Of a DNA stretch of 64,000 bases, positions 49,065-61,269 are shown one piece after another. The notes under the pieces are model-generated. The model ran no database searches. It was not told the origin of the DNA and saw nothing but the letters and a program-made list of their open reading frames with translations. The translations under genes were made by a program, and so were the position numbers. The stretch is taken from positions 84,371-148,370 of the forward strand of contig JACGCK010000117.1 of NCBI GenBank assembly GCA_014925825.1, written 5' to 3'. Source of the stretch: Pholiota molesta (lineage: Eukaryota > Basidiomycota > Agaricomycetes > Agaricales > Strophariaceae). Every line of letters begins with the position of its first letter. Within the stretch, counting starts at the first letter, position 1.

Positions 49065-51560
49065 GTAAGTCAAAATCATGAACGTTCTGATAAGCATACT
49101 CACCCATATCATTCATCCCAACGGCTCCTTGACGGGTCCTTCCACCTGTCGTCGTCGCTCGTTGCCAAGTGCGGATGGGCGAATCTTCGGATACCGAGCT
49201 ATTCGCGTCGTCGGTCATGAGCCAGCAGAGGCGCCATCCCGCAGACCCTCCGCTACTTCGTCTGGATGCCGCACACAGGCGGCGCATCGACTTGAGGCCC
49301 GTTGTCGCCATGCTCGCTGGTAAATGGTATAGATGGGCGAGTGAGACATCGCGCCGAGCCGTTCGTGTCGTCGGTCAGTCAAGGCGCCTCGATTTCAGGC
49401 CTGATGCAGGTGAGTAGTTGCGGCAGGTCGAATCGGCACCGCACTCACGGCTGCCCTCCCTCGTAGATCTCCTTCTCGTCGTCATTCCGCACCTGGTAGC
49501 TTGGCCATCTCGTCCTCGACGGCGATCGTCGTGTTGCTGACCGTTGCTTTCGTCTCCAACGCCCTCGCGAGTCGAGCCGCTGTCGTCCAAGCCACGCCGT
49601 GAGTGATCTAGGGTCGTCGTCTCGTTGCGGAATATGCTACGGGCCGTGTTTCGTTCGTTACATATCCCAGCGTCGTCGCTCGTTGATGACTCTCCTCTGG
49701 TGTCCGTATATCGCCCTTGCATTCTCTGTTGCAGCAGTGTCGTCGCGTTGCTGACCCAGCTACATGTCGGCGCGTGTCACAGTGACTTGCTGGTGGTCCA
49801 GCGTCGTCGTCTCGTTGCGGACTATGCTGCGGTGATATCGCCCGTGCCATTCGTAGTGTCGTCGCTGCGCCGGCGGTGTGCCTAGTGTACTGTTGTGAGC
49901 GCGACGTTGAGAGGAGAGAAGATGGGATGAGATCGACACACATGGGAGGTGCACGCTGACCGTGCGGCGTGGCTCCTGCGCGCTATGGTGCCCATGGACC
50001 ACGATCGATACGATCCGAAGTCGCCCGCCGGCCGATGTCGTCTGGATCTCCTGCTCGCGCGCTCTGCTCTCGCCGAGGTCTTTGTATGCCGCGCTGGGAG
50101 GTTCTGCTGGTAAGTTCAGCCCTCGCTCGCTGACGTTTGCTCGTAGCTATGTACGTACGCACCAGTGCTTTCGTACGCTGCCGCCTCGCGCGTCAGCCCG
50201 TTGTCCCAAGCCACGCAGGGGGTCGCGCATCCCGTATCCCAACGGCATCGTTTCGTTGCTTACTACGCTCCGGTGTCCGTATATCGTGCGGGTTTGCGGA
50301 TCGCGGACGCGGATCTCTGTTACGGCAGGTCGTTGCGCCGGCGCGGTGTTGCCTAGCTCACTGCTGTGAGCGCGACGTCGAGAGGAGGGGAGATGAAATG
50401 AGATCTACACACCTGGCTCCGATGTCGTCCAGATATCCTCCCCGCACTCGGCGGCCGACCCATTTCCGTTCGTCGTGGATGTTTGTATGCCGCTCTTGAG
50501 GTGCTGCTGCTACGTTAAGCACGACGGGCCGTGGGTCTTGCAAAGGCGACGCCGTAGTCTTGACGTTGCCCCGCCCCTGTGCCCCGCCCTCTCGCAAGTC
50601 AGTCGTTGTCGTCCAAGCCACGCAGCGAGTGCGCTCCGTGGTAGTGTCGTCGCTGCGGGCCGGTTTGCCTAGCTTACTGTTGTGAGTGCGACGTTAAGAA
50701 GAGGGGAGATGAGACGGTATCGACACACCTGTGAGCTGCGCTTTGTGGTGCCCATGGACCACGATCCCGGCTTATCCATACGATGTGAATGTCGACGCGC
50801 GCGCGACGTGCGCCGATGTCGCACGGATTTCCTGCTGGCACGTTCTGTTCGTCGCTGTGGTCTCTGTATGCCGGTCTGGAGGTGCGGCTGGTAAGTTCAG
50901 CACCGCGCCCCCGCAAGTCAGTCGTTGTCGTCCAAGGCACGTCGTGAGTGCACTCCGGTGTCCGAATAGCGTGCGGGATTGCGGAACGCCATGGTCGTTC
51001 TCTGTGCTAGTGTCGTCGCTGCGCGGTCGATTTGCCTAGTGTTGAGAGGAGGGGAGGACCACATACCTGGGAGCGGCGGGCTGTCCGTGCCACTTGGCAT
51101 CTGCGGGCTGTGATGCCCACGGAGGATGTGCGCTGCAGCTGTGTGATCTCGCGTGGTGATAGGGATACCGGAGCACGATGGATGGTCACGACGTGGAGAG
51201 GAGAGGGGATGGGATAGTGCACCGAGGTTTCCGGATCGCCTATTCGTGCGCTCTGTTCGTTGCAGGAGGTGCTGCTGGTGTGCTAAGATGACGTTTTGTA
51301 TGGATAGCGTGGACGATGGACTGGGAACTTGCGGACGCGGGCGTCGACGGTGGAGTTGGTATCTCGCGTGATACGCCGAAGCGGCACGGATGAGGCACGA
51401 TGTATGCGGCGGGAGATGTTCGGGTCGAGGAGACGATGCGGAGACGGATGCGCGGCGGGATGGCTGCGGGCATGTAACTCATCGGCGCGCTGTGTCGTGG
51501 AGGACGGCGGAGAGGCAGGTGAGGCACTTTGCAATGGGTGTTGGAAGAAGCGCAGTAACT
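49065..51560. repeat. Reiterated GC-rich modules of about 320-460 bp (unit A)
   Basis: Recurring words in the same order: GAGCGCGACGTTGAGAGGAG with GAGATGGGATGAGAT-like continuation (about 49898, 50365, 50690 and shorter near 51040 and 51196), then ATCGACACACCTGG-like, then TTTGTATGCCG followed by GCTGGTAAGTTCAG (about 50082, 50490, 50866), then TCCGGTGTCCGTATATCG (about 49698, 50269, 50956). Each module thus ends in a consensus splice donor. Open stretches such as FVVDVCMPL recur, but no continuous protein can be assembled. Confidence 0.5.
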
Positions 51561-51695
51561 TGCACGTGATTAGCATTGCTTGAACACAACGTCGTCGCCT
51601 TCTTCCAGTTCAACTTATACGCCGATGCTCTGAACATACGCTTCAAGACAGTCACAGCTCTATATCTCCAAACCTTTGGTCGCAGACATCAGTCT

Positions 51696-53677
51696 ATGAG
51701 CATCGTGCAAGACGCTGTCATCTTCCTCGCGGGCTGGGCCCACGTTGTCCTCGCGCCGTACACCAAGGTTGAAGAAAGCTTCAACCTCCACGCCGTCCAC
51801 GATGTCCTGATGTATGGAGTCGGCCCCAAAAATTTGCACAACGTGCGTACCCAACTACCAACGTCATCTTGAAACTCACATCTTCGATAACAAGTACGAC
51901 CACTTCGTCTTTCCTGGGGCGGTACCGCGGACTTTTGTTGGAAGTGTGTTGCTTGCATGGCTCACGAAGCCGGTTATATGGATGGCTGCGCGGCAGGGCT
52001 ATCTTTATACAAAGTTTGACATGCAGGTTCTAGGTATGTGTCGTCGAAATCCCGCGAAGTATCACACGAACTGATTCCATTTCAGCCCGTCTCGTTCTGG
52101 CAAGTTTGAATGCATGGGTGCTGTGCCTCATTAGAAGAAGTACTGGGCGCCGCTTCGGAACAAATGCTGGAGTGCTCTTCACGTTATTGACGTGTTCACA
52201 ATTCCACTACCTATTCTGGATGGGACGGACGATACCAAACATGTTCGCTGCGATACCCGGTGCGTTTATGTATTCCTGGCCAACGGTGTCATGCTTATGC
52301 CACCTGAAGTGAATTTCGCAACTTACCTTCTGCTTGATCGCGAATATACAATGCGGAAACCTTCCGAGATGAGCATCATTGGCGCCATATCTCTCCTCAC
52401 GTTTACTGCTGTTGTCTTCCGAGCCGAAGTCACACTCCTACTTGGTCCATTGTGCCTCCACCTTCTTATTACACGCAGAGTCACGTTCTCCAAGCTGATC
52501 AGAATTGGTCTGGTATCAGGCTTGGTGTCACTTGGTGAGTTTTCCGTCGTCGACAGAGAGTTGCATGTGAACTGAATGATAAACGTCCATAGCTCTAACG
52601 ATGGTTGTCGATTCTTACTTCTGGAACAAGTCTTTACTCTGGCCCGAATTCTCAGGGATATATTTCAACGTCATCCAAGGCAAAAGTGCCGAATGGGGTG
52701 TAATTGTCGTCTTCCCAATCTGCCCTTGATACTTCACTAAATCTTTCCTAGACCTCACCCAGACTCACATATATCACCTCGTACCTACCCAAACTTCTTC
52801 TCGGCGCTCTTCCACTATCCCTGATTGGATATTTTATCGACCTACGAATTCGGACGATGATGACACCCCACCTCGCTTTTATTGCATTGATAAGCTGCCT
52901 TGGACATAAAGAGTGGCGGTTCATCATTTATACGGTACCAGTTTTCAATGTCGCAGCTGCGAGGGCGGCTAGATACCTGTAGGTTCTTCCTTAACATGTC
53001 TTCACTTGGATGCACATTGCTGACTGGATCATCAAGTTTTAGCGTGTCGCGTTATCTGGAAGGCTTAACCGGTCGACTGCTCTACCTCGCTGTAGTTGGA
53101 ATTGTATGTGGCAACTTCGCCATAACCATTTTGTCCATCAATGCTTCAATGCACAACTACCCCGGCGGTGAAGCCCTCTACATGTTCCATCAACTCTACC
53201 CCGCCGATACATATCGTAAGTCTCCTGCATCCCATGGCATCTTACGAGCACTGCTCACTCCACCATCCTTCAGCCACACCCCACGTCCACATCTCCAACC
53301 TCGCCGCGCAAACCGGCACCTCTCTCTTCCTCCACCTCAACGCCCCACCGTACCCCCCCTCCCTCGACACCCGCGACCACTCCCCGTGGACCTACAACAA
53401 GACCGAATCACTGACGCCCCAGGCGCTCTCCGCGTCCGCCTCGCGCGTGACGCACCTCGTCTCCGAGGTGGCGCCGGCAGACGACCGCGCGCTGGATGCA
53501 GTGTGGCGCACGGTGGGCGTCGTGTGCGGGTTCGAGCGGTGGGCGGTGGATTGGGAGATGGTGCAGGGAAGGGGGAGGGGCGCGGGGGTGGGGCTGGTGG
53601 AGAGGGTGGTGGGGGTGTTGGGGATGGTGGAAAGCGAGAAGCTGTGGGTGTTGGAGAGGAATGGGTTTAGGAGGTGA
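51696..53677 (+). CDS. ALG12: ALG12 alpha-1,6-mannosyltransferase, copy B (intact)
   Basis: Eight exons as in copy A: 51696-51842, 51895-52033, 52086-52259, 52310-52534, 52593-52699, 52752-52978, 53037-53215 and 53274-53677, with the same exon lengths and 533 residues. Differences from copy A are scattered substitutions (for example GPKNLHN for GPKSLLN, AEVTLLLGP for AEVALLLGP). The catalytic-region landmarks YTKVEESFN, YDHFVFPGAVPRTF and GHKEWRF are unchanged. No stop or frameshift is present. An upstream alternative-start extension in the ORF (from 51576) begins with a non-ATG codon region and is not used. Probably functional, or only recently redundant. Confidence 0.92.
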
Positions 53678-53954
53678 ATGTTGGGTGTTTTCGGTGTGAA
53701 TGTGGCTATTTTGCTGCTAATCCAGGCTGTTTTTCGTGCTGAAATTGCCTAAACGGGGGTAAGTTTTCTGAAATGAGCGTAGGTCACAATGTCCAATCGG
53801 GTTCTGGTACAATGCGCGCAGAGTGCAGCCCACCCCGAAGGGCAAGTGCATTCGTCTACCTACGTACATACTCTCTCATCCCAGCGTAGAGTCCCGCACA
53901 TCTATACACGTACTCTGTAACTCTAGTTAGATACTTGCAATAAAATGAAACTGA

Positions 53955-54235
53955 TTGCCTCACCGCCGAGTTTGTGTAAAGTGCACAACGGAAAGTCGTG
54001 CAGCAGAGTTCGCGCGAACAAGTGAAGATGGTGCGATGGAGTTCGTGGGAAAATGTCTTGCACGGGCAATACCGCGCGGCGACGAACCCAAAATCACTCA
54101 GAATTCAAATGAAGTCATAGTTTCTTTCATCTACAAGGCACCCGGTAAGTGACTTTCTCAATCATTCCAAGGGAACTCACTAACCACAAAAATCAGGAAC
54201 CGCGAGAAACACAATTCAAGTCTCCTGTTGATTAC
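53955..54235 (+). other. Unit B copy of the candidate 3' exons
   Basis: The counterpart of 44170-44406. FIYKAPG, the GTAAGT donor and the AAAATCAG acceptor are kept, but the upstream part has indels and shifted frame (FVGKCLARAIPRGDEPKIT). It reads TCCTGTTGA where unit A has TCCTGGTAA. Decay of at least this copy is likely. Confidence 0.35.
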
Positions 54236-54369
54236 ACAGTAGGCAAAAATTGAACAAAAGTCCCCAAATTCAGGAACACTTACTCGTCCACACACATTAC
54301 GAGACCACCTGTATTGTGAAAAGTCAATAAATACTGATTCAGAGCGCGGAGAGCATAAGAAACCACGTA

Positions 54370-55180
54370 CTAAATGATCTCGCGGGAACTCTGAATATCT
54401 AATTTTAAAATAAGCCGCCGAAATTCAAATAGAAGAGGAGATCGCTGCAAAGTGACGGCATTGTTCATGGTCTTGTGGGAACTCCGAATATACAATTTGG
54501 AAATTAGCCGCCGAATTTCAGATAGAGCAAAGCGACGGCATTGCTCATGGTCTCGCCGGAACTCTGAATATCTAATTTTGAAATGAGGCGCCGAAAATCA
54601 ATTGAAGTGAAACCACACACTGACGAGACTCTGGCATTGCTGGCAGGAAATCCAAGTATCTAATTAGCTGCTGAATTAGTGTTGCAATGGCGTAAAATAG
54701 CTTGAATCAATCACATACCATCCCGAGCTGTGTCTCACAACAGTACGACAGCCACGGGAACTCGGAAAATCGAGTTAAATTTGGGAACTGATGGAAAAGC
54801 CGCGTGAATACCAGATGTAAACATAAAATGTGGGTATGACTCACAGATATGTCAAGCCGCGGGACATTCAAAAATCGAATTTGAGGTGTGGTCTCACGGA
54901 TATATCAGTCCATGGAATATCCAGAAGTCAAATTTGAAGCGCAGTGAAGTAACTTAATGACATAACGGCGGTAAAACATCAATCAAATGACAGAAAGTCA
55001 AATGACTTACAAATAAATCAGTCTATGGGACATCCAAAAATCGAATTCTTGCCAAAGAACTATAATGAGAAAGTAGTAGTCATGTATCAATAAACGCAGG
55101 CATTAACGATGTCGAGGTGGTGCATGTGACTCACACATATGTCAGTCCGCGGGACATCCAAAAATCAAATTTGTGGTGCG
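54370..55180. repeat. Degenerate repeat array in unit B
   Basis: The same series of CGGGAACTC..AATATCTAATTT and CGGGACATCCAAAAATC cores as at 44551-45370, nearly base for base, with a few substitutions. Confidence 0.6.
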
Positions 55181-57980
55181 GTCAAATAAGAGGGGAAATT
55201 AACATAGCAAGTGCATCTAGGCATAATAAGAAACATCCCACATGAAAATTAGAGCCATAGAAGTGGTGCAAATGTGGGAAATCAGATGCGCACCTTCTGC
55301 TATGAACAGGCGCTTAAATCAGTGATATATAATCAAAGCTAGAAATAATCTTAATCAGTTCGCGTTACTTGGGAAACAAGATATACAATCGATTACTCAC
55401 ATATGCAATCATGAGTACATGGCAGTACCATCATAGATAGGACCATGGATGGGGAATAGAAACAGAGTAGCATTACGACGGGGTAGAGTGGTATGAATCC
55501 CATCCAAAAGTTTCCCGCCTTTATACTCCCAGAATGCCAAGCGGCCCAAGCCTGACCAATTCTTCCACGTCTCCATCACCATTTCTTCAATCACTAAATT
55601 TTGGAATGCACGGCAAATCCAGAGCCTACATATTCCTTAGACCCAAACTACTGTTACTAGCCCCGGCTCCCGACCCCTGCAAAACCACTGCTCGGGAATA
55701 AATGTCCCTTATATCTTCCTTCTCCGGCTATTCCAGTCTTCCAAGACTTCGATTCCTTTCTTTACAATCTTCATAACATTTTATTTGCTCTAATATCTCT
55801 CTGCTTTCTTGCAAATCATCCCTTCCTCCCACAAACTAAATTGTATCATTCACCTGTACGAGTAGCAAAATTGTCCTTGAAACATAATGCTATAGTAGTA
55901 ATAACCCGGGACCCCCAAACGTAAGTTCTATCCGGTTGAACCAATGCAGGTATCTCCGAGTCCAATTAGGCCAATAATTTAACAACCGTGTGACGCGATG
56001 GAATCCACATTGTCGCCTCCATCCCCGAATCACCGCAATAAATCTAAAAACCCGCTTCTTTTTGCTAACATCATAAGAAGCTTTTCCAATATACTACCAC
56101 CGATGAAATATTCAAAACGTAACAAGTAAATGAGTGCATCACACTCTCTCACACTCCTACTTGCCCGGTAGACTATTCCTTGTGTACATTCCAGTGAAAT
56201 ATTTGCTACTGGCTACAAATTTGGCATGAGAATGGTATTGACAATAGACACACTAATCTACCAGGGTTGAAGCGTTGCGAGCGGAAACATTCTCAAAATT
56301 TGAGCTATGTATGGTAAACGTAATGTGTCGCAGTTAGGCACCATGCCCGTAACTTTGCGGAAGATGTACGCACGAGTTGCAAGTGGCAACGTCATCAAAG
56401 TTTGAGCTATGTACGAGATATGCCTACGGATTGCTGAGTAAACCATACGAAACAGGATGTCTTTACTCCGGCCTAGAGCGTATTTACATTCAATTATTGA
56501 GTGTACCTGTAAGGGTGAAGCGTTTCGAGCGGCTGGACATGACATCAATCATGTCGCGTCTGCACGCTCCGTCATAGCGCCGGAGTTGAGATACAGTGCT
56601 TCCCTCCTCTTGAGCTCTGGACAAGAAAGAATGTACAAAGAGATCACGGTGTAAAAAGACTTTGATAGCATATCTAGTGGATGGGGACGCGCTTGAAAGT
56701 TGAAAGTGACCACTGAGTACGCATTTTTTGCAAAACATAGAGTTGATTATGGAGTCTGGTATTTGACAACATGGAATGGTCGTCAATTATAACCGTCATG
56801 TTTGTTCTTCGATATGGGTTGAAGCAGAGGAAGCAGTTGTTCGCCGCAACGAACGAGATTAAACGCGCACACGCAGTCTGCACTGCCACCGATTTAGGCG
56901 CCCGTAGTGGCACCGTAATGCTCTCAAGATTGCGCACTGGCACATTTGTGTTACACATAAGAAGACGGCTGCATGACTCAATATACTCATTCTTTATGAA
57001 TTGGGATTTTCATTTGAATGTAGAGACGTGCGTTCAGATATCAAGCACTCCTGTAACAATGCGCGTCTCCTCTCCCAATCCGCCATTTGAAATGCAGAAA
57101 CGTATCTATTCAATATCAGGGCTGTGTATTACATACGTGTCTACAGTACTAGTAATTCCCTCTATTTTGCGACCGCACGGTGCGATGTGGCGGCATGTAC
57201 GATGAGACGACGGCGGAATCAAGATTCAATCTGAGAGCTGCAGAGCGCAATCGCTGCTCTCTTCTGAATTCCATGTGGACGCCTCAACATGTAGTAATAC
57301 ATAGCCCCAATAGCGTACTATTGGACACACGAAATTTGGAGTGGCAAGGCTAGGCCAGCCAAGGATACCCGTACCGAGCATGACCCTTTCCTCCCACCCC
57401 ATTTCTCGTTTCCAGTCCATTGCACATCGCACGGGGACCTGGAAAAACCCACGTCAAACGACGTTATTAGTGCCATCAAGGGTTCTCTCGGGTGCGTTGC
57501 CAGCGAAGATCGCGCGCTAGAACTTTCCGCCTGCAAATCGATGCATTTGCTGGAACCTTGGTACGGAGCATTACACGGAATAAGCAGTCTAGTGCCATTT
57601 CCCTGTAGTTTTACGACATGGGAATGAGTCTTACGGGCTACGGATTGCTGGGTGAGTAGATAGCAATCTTGCTTGGCCGCTGTGCAGATGAGGTTTGCAG
57701 TTTTAAAAATGTAGAAACATGAACTTCATTATTTACACTCAATAACATACTTGATGAAAACACAATAACTGGCTCGTTTTCTGTAATTCAGTTGTTGTAA
57801 AATGGGCTATGAGTTATCTTATTCATAATAGGTATGGTCTACAAGACACAGGAAAGGATGAGCAACGGACGCGGACGAGAAACCGGAGGAGGAGATGCAG
57901 ATCGGATTTCGCTTAGCGCACGCGGACCCTGGACGAGATGTTTCCAATGCCACCATTTTCATTCTATGTACGTACACGTC
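55181..57980. other. Unit B spacer without a supported gene
   Basis: The counterpart of 45371-48100, including the unchanged 61-codon minus-strand ORF (55409-55594). Nothing else supported. Confidence 0.4.
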
Positions 57981-57982
57981 TA

Positions 57983-58840
57983 CCTAGATCATATATAAGA
58001 CTACTGACGTTGCTCTCATTCCCTCATCCCACTCTCCTCTGCTCTGCTCTTCTCTCCTCTCCTTCTCACTCTATCTCGCCGAGTTTGGCGCTTCGGCTGG
58101 ATCTGATCAGCGCTACCCTCCTCCGCACGTCCACTCGTCGATGGCGATGTAGTCCGCCTATCTACAAGTAAGCTCTATTCGGTGATGAACCTGATCGCTA
58201 ACGCGTCGCACCTTACGTCGGCTACAGCACGCAGCCGTTTATCGCCTGGCCTGCGCACGGCGTCCCATTCCAATTCGCGTACAAGTACTCAATAGCAGCG
58301 GGCAACTGGGACCTATGTGACGAGGTGAGCGCTGTCCACTAGCATGACATACGCACCACACTACCATAGTCCTCCTGCAGCGGATAGCCCTCCACGCTTT
58401 GACGCTCATCTGGAACGCGTAGTGAGTAGCTTGCTTCTCGTCTCTGCCGCCGTGATATTGCTTACTGTCTCTCATAGCGCCTGCAAGGGCTTTGGTCGTC
58501 GTCAATTATACGCGATACGCCGGCGCCGTGCCCTTGCGCAACTGGGTCAGCAAGCCGCCGTGCTGGTGAAAGCCATGGTAAGTCAAGGGTATGAACGTCC
58601 TAATAAACGTCCTCACCCATAACCCGAGAAAGCAAGATCAGACGTCCTCGATAGCCCTTCGCGCTCCGACGCTCATCTGGAACGCGCGGTGAGTAGCTTG
58701 CTGCCCGTCCCTGCATCCGTTATATTGCTGACCGCCGTTCACAGCGGCTGCAAGTCCTTTCGTCGTCGCCGATCATGCGCGATGCGCCGTGCCCTTGTGC
58801 AACTGGGTCAGCAAGCCTCGGTGATGGATATAGCTAGGGT
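57983..58840 (+). other. TATA-led, multi-exon module with a duplicated exon pair (unit B)
   Basis: TATATAAG box and CT-rich leader at about 57985, LPSSARPLVDGDVVRL, then PFIAWPAHGVPFQFAYKYS and a GTGAGC donor near 58325, then the exon-like pair at 58381-58577 and its second copy from about 58647. The W-PAHGVPFQFAYKYS version here reads better than in unit A, where an indel changes the frame. This may be closer to the ancestral protein. Confidence 0.4.
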
Positions 58841-61125
58841 AAGTCAGAATCATGAACGTTCTGATAAACATACTCACCCATATCATTCATCCCAACGGCT
58901 CCTTGACGGGTCCTTCCACCTGTTGTCGTCGCTCGTTGCCAAGTGCGGATGGGCGAATCTTCGGATATCGAGCTATTCGCGTCGTCGGTCATGAGCCAGC
59001 AGACGCGCCATCCCTCAGGCCCTCCGCTACTTCGTCTGGATGCCGCACACAGGCGGCGCATCGACTTGAGGCCCGTTGTCGTCATCCTCGCTGATAAATG
59101 GTACAGATGGGCGAGTGTTTAGACATCGCGCCGAGCCGTTCCTGTCGTCATTCATGGCGCCCTGTATACCGCACAAAGGCGTGGCACCTCGATTTCAGGC
59201 CTGATGCGGGTGAGTCGTCGCTGCACGGTCGAATCGGCACCGTACTCACGGATGCCCTCCCTCGTAGATCTCCTTCTCGTCGTCATTCCGCACCTGGTAG
59301 CTTGGCCATTTTGTCCTCGACGGCGATCGTCGCGTTGCTGACCGTTGCTTTCGTCTCCAACGCCCTCGCGAGTCGAGCCGCTGGAGTGATCTAGCGTCGT
59401 CGTCTCGTTGCGGACTATGCTACGGGCCGTGATTCGTTCGTTACATATCCCAGCGTCGTCGCTCGTTGATGACTCTCCTCTGGTGTCCGTATATCGCCCT
59501 TGCATTCTCTGTTGCAGCAGTGTCGTCGCGTGGCTGACCCAGCTACATGTCGGTGCGTGTGACAGTGACTTGCTGGTGAGTCTTGTCGGCGCCGGGCGCC
59601 ATCGTCTTCAAGGCTGTAATGCGGTGAGAACGTCTTCTGCGGTGAAGGCAAGGTAGCGCACACTGATTATCCTGCAGCTGAGCATCCTTGCGCTCGTCCC
59701 CTGCGAGTCGAGCCGCCGTCGGCCAAGCCACGCCGTGGGTGGTCCAGCGTCGTCGTCTGGTTGCGGACTATGCTGCGGTGATATCGCCCGTGCCATTCGT
59801 AGTTTCGTCGCTGTGCCGCCGGTGTGCCTAGTGTACTATTGTGAGCGCGACGTTGAGAGGAGAGAAGATGGGATGAGATCGACACACCTGGGAGGTGCGC
59901 GCTGACCGTGCGGCGTGGCTCCTGCGCGCTATGGTGCCCACGGACCACGATCCATACGATCCGAAGTCGCCCACACGCCGATGTGCGCCGATGTCGTCTG
60001 GATCGCCTGCTCGCGCGCTCCGCTCTCGCCGAGGTCTTTGTATGCCGCGCTGGGAGGTTCTGCTGGTAAGTTCAGCCCTCGCTGACGTTTGCGCGTAGCT
60101 ATGTACGCACCAGTGCTTCCGTACGCTGCCGCCTCGCGAGTCCGCCCGTTGTCCCAAGCCACGCAGTGGGTCGCGCATCCCGTATCCCAACGGCATCGTT
60201 GCGTTGCTTACTACGCTCCGGTGTCCGTATATCGTGCGGGTTTGCGGACCGTGGATGCGGATCTCGTTGCGCCGGCGCGGTGTTGCCTAGCTCACTGCTG
60301 TGAGCGCGACGTCGGGAGGAGGGGAGATGGAATGAGATCTACATACCTGGAAGCACAGGGCTTCGATGTCGCCTAGATATCCTCCCCGCGGTCGCCGGCG
60401 CACCCAGTTCCGCTCGTCGTGGATGTTTGTATGCCGCTCTGGAGGTGCTGCTGGTATGTTAAGCACGGACGACGAGGCGTGGGACTTGAAAATGCGACGG
60501 CGGCGTCGATGTCGGGCTGGTGTTTGCGCTGCGCCGCCGATGTGCACATGTACGGTCTCGCCGTGAGCTCGTGGTGCTCAAGGTATGCGTCGGGATCATG
60601 TCCGCGCCGTTGCTCTCCGGACTATGCCGCGGTGGCCCGCGCGACCCGTTCGTAGTGTCGTCACTGCATCTAGTGTACTGCTGTGCGCACGACGTGGAGA
60701 GGAGAGGGGATGGGATAGTGCACCGAGGTTTCCGGATCGCCTACTCGTGCGCTCCGTTCGTCGCAGGAGGTGCTGCTGTTGTGCTAAGATGACGGTTTGT
60801 ATGGATAGCGTGGGCGATGGACTGGGAACTTGCGGACGCGGGCGTCGACGGTGGAGTTGGTATCTCGCGTGGTACGCCGAAGCGGCACGGATGAGGCACG
60901 ATGTATGCGGCGGGAGGTGTTCGTGTCGAGGAGACGACGCGGAGACGGATGCGCGGCGGGATGGCTGCGGGCATGCGACTCATCGGCGCGCTGTGGTGTG
61001 GAGGACGGAGAGTTGTCCGGTTTGCATTGGGGCAGCATCCGCACGCGAAGAAGATGCAGGTGGATGTTGGTCACTATCAGTGTCAGTGTTGGAAGAATCG
61101 AAGAATCGAAGAAGCCCAATAACTT
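58841..61125. repeat. Reiterated GC-rich modules (unit B)
   Basis: The counterpart of 49065-51560, with the same recurring words and GGTAAGTTCAG donors. At least one module is lost relative to unit A: the segment matching about 50560-51150 is shortened. Confidence 0.5.
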
Positions 61126-61269
61126 GCACGTGATTAGCGACTGCTCTTTGTCGCTTGAACACAACGTCGTCGCCTTCTTCCAGTTCAACTTATACGCCGA
61201 TGCTCTGAACATACGCTTCAAGACAGTTGCAGCTTCATATTTTCATCGCTTGGGTCGATATATCAGCCG

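Larger units (their letters stand above)
41649..51560 (+). repeat. Tandem unit A (ALG12 plus about 7.5 kb of module DNA)
   Basis: Equivalent landmarks in unit B sit about 9.8-9.9 kb further on: ALG12 ATG 41803 to 51696, a 61-codon minus-strand ORF 45601 to 55409, TATATAAG box 48210 to 57985, exon pair 48606 to 58381. Long blocks are nearly identical by eye, with small indels. Boundaries are set by the CACGTGATTAGC word upstream of ALG12. Confidence 0.85.
51561..61125 (+). repeat. Tandem unit B (ALG12 plus module DNA)
   Basis: A full second unit of about 9.57 kb with the landmark order of unit A. It starts at the CACGTGATTAGC word (51563) and ends where the same word begins unit C (61127). 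It is about 0.3 kb shorter than unit A; part of this is missing sequence in the GC-rich module region. Confidence 0.85.
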
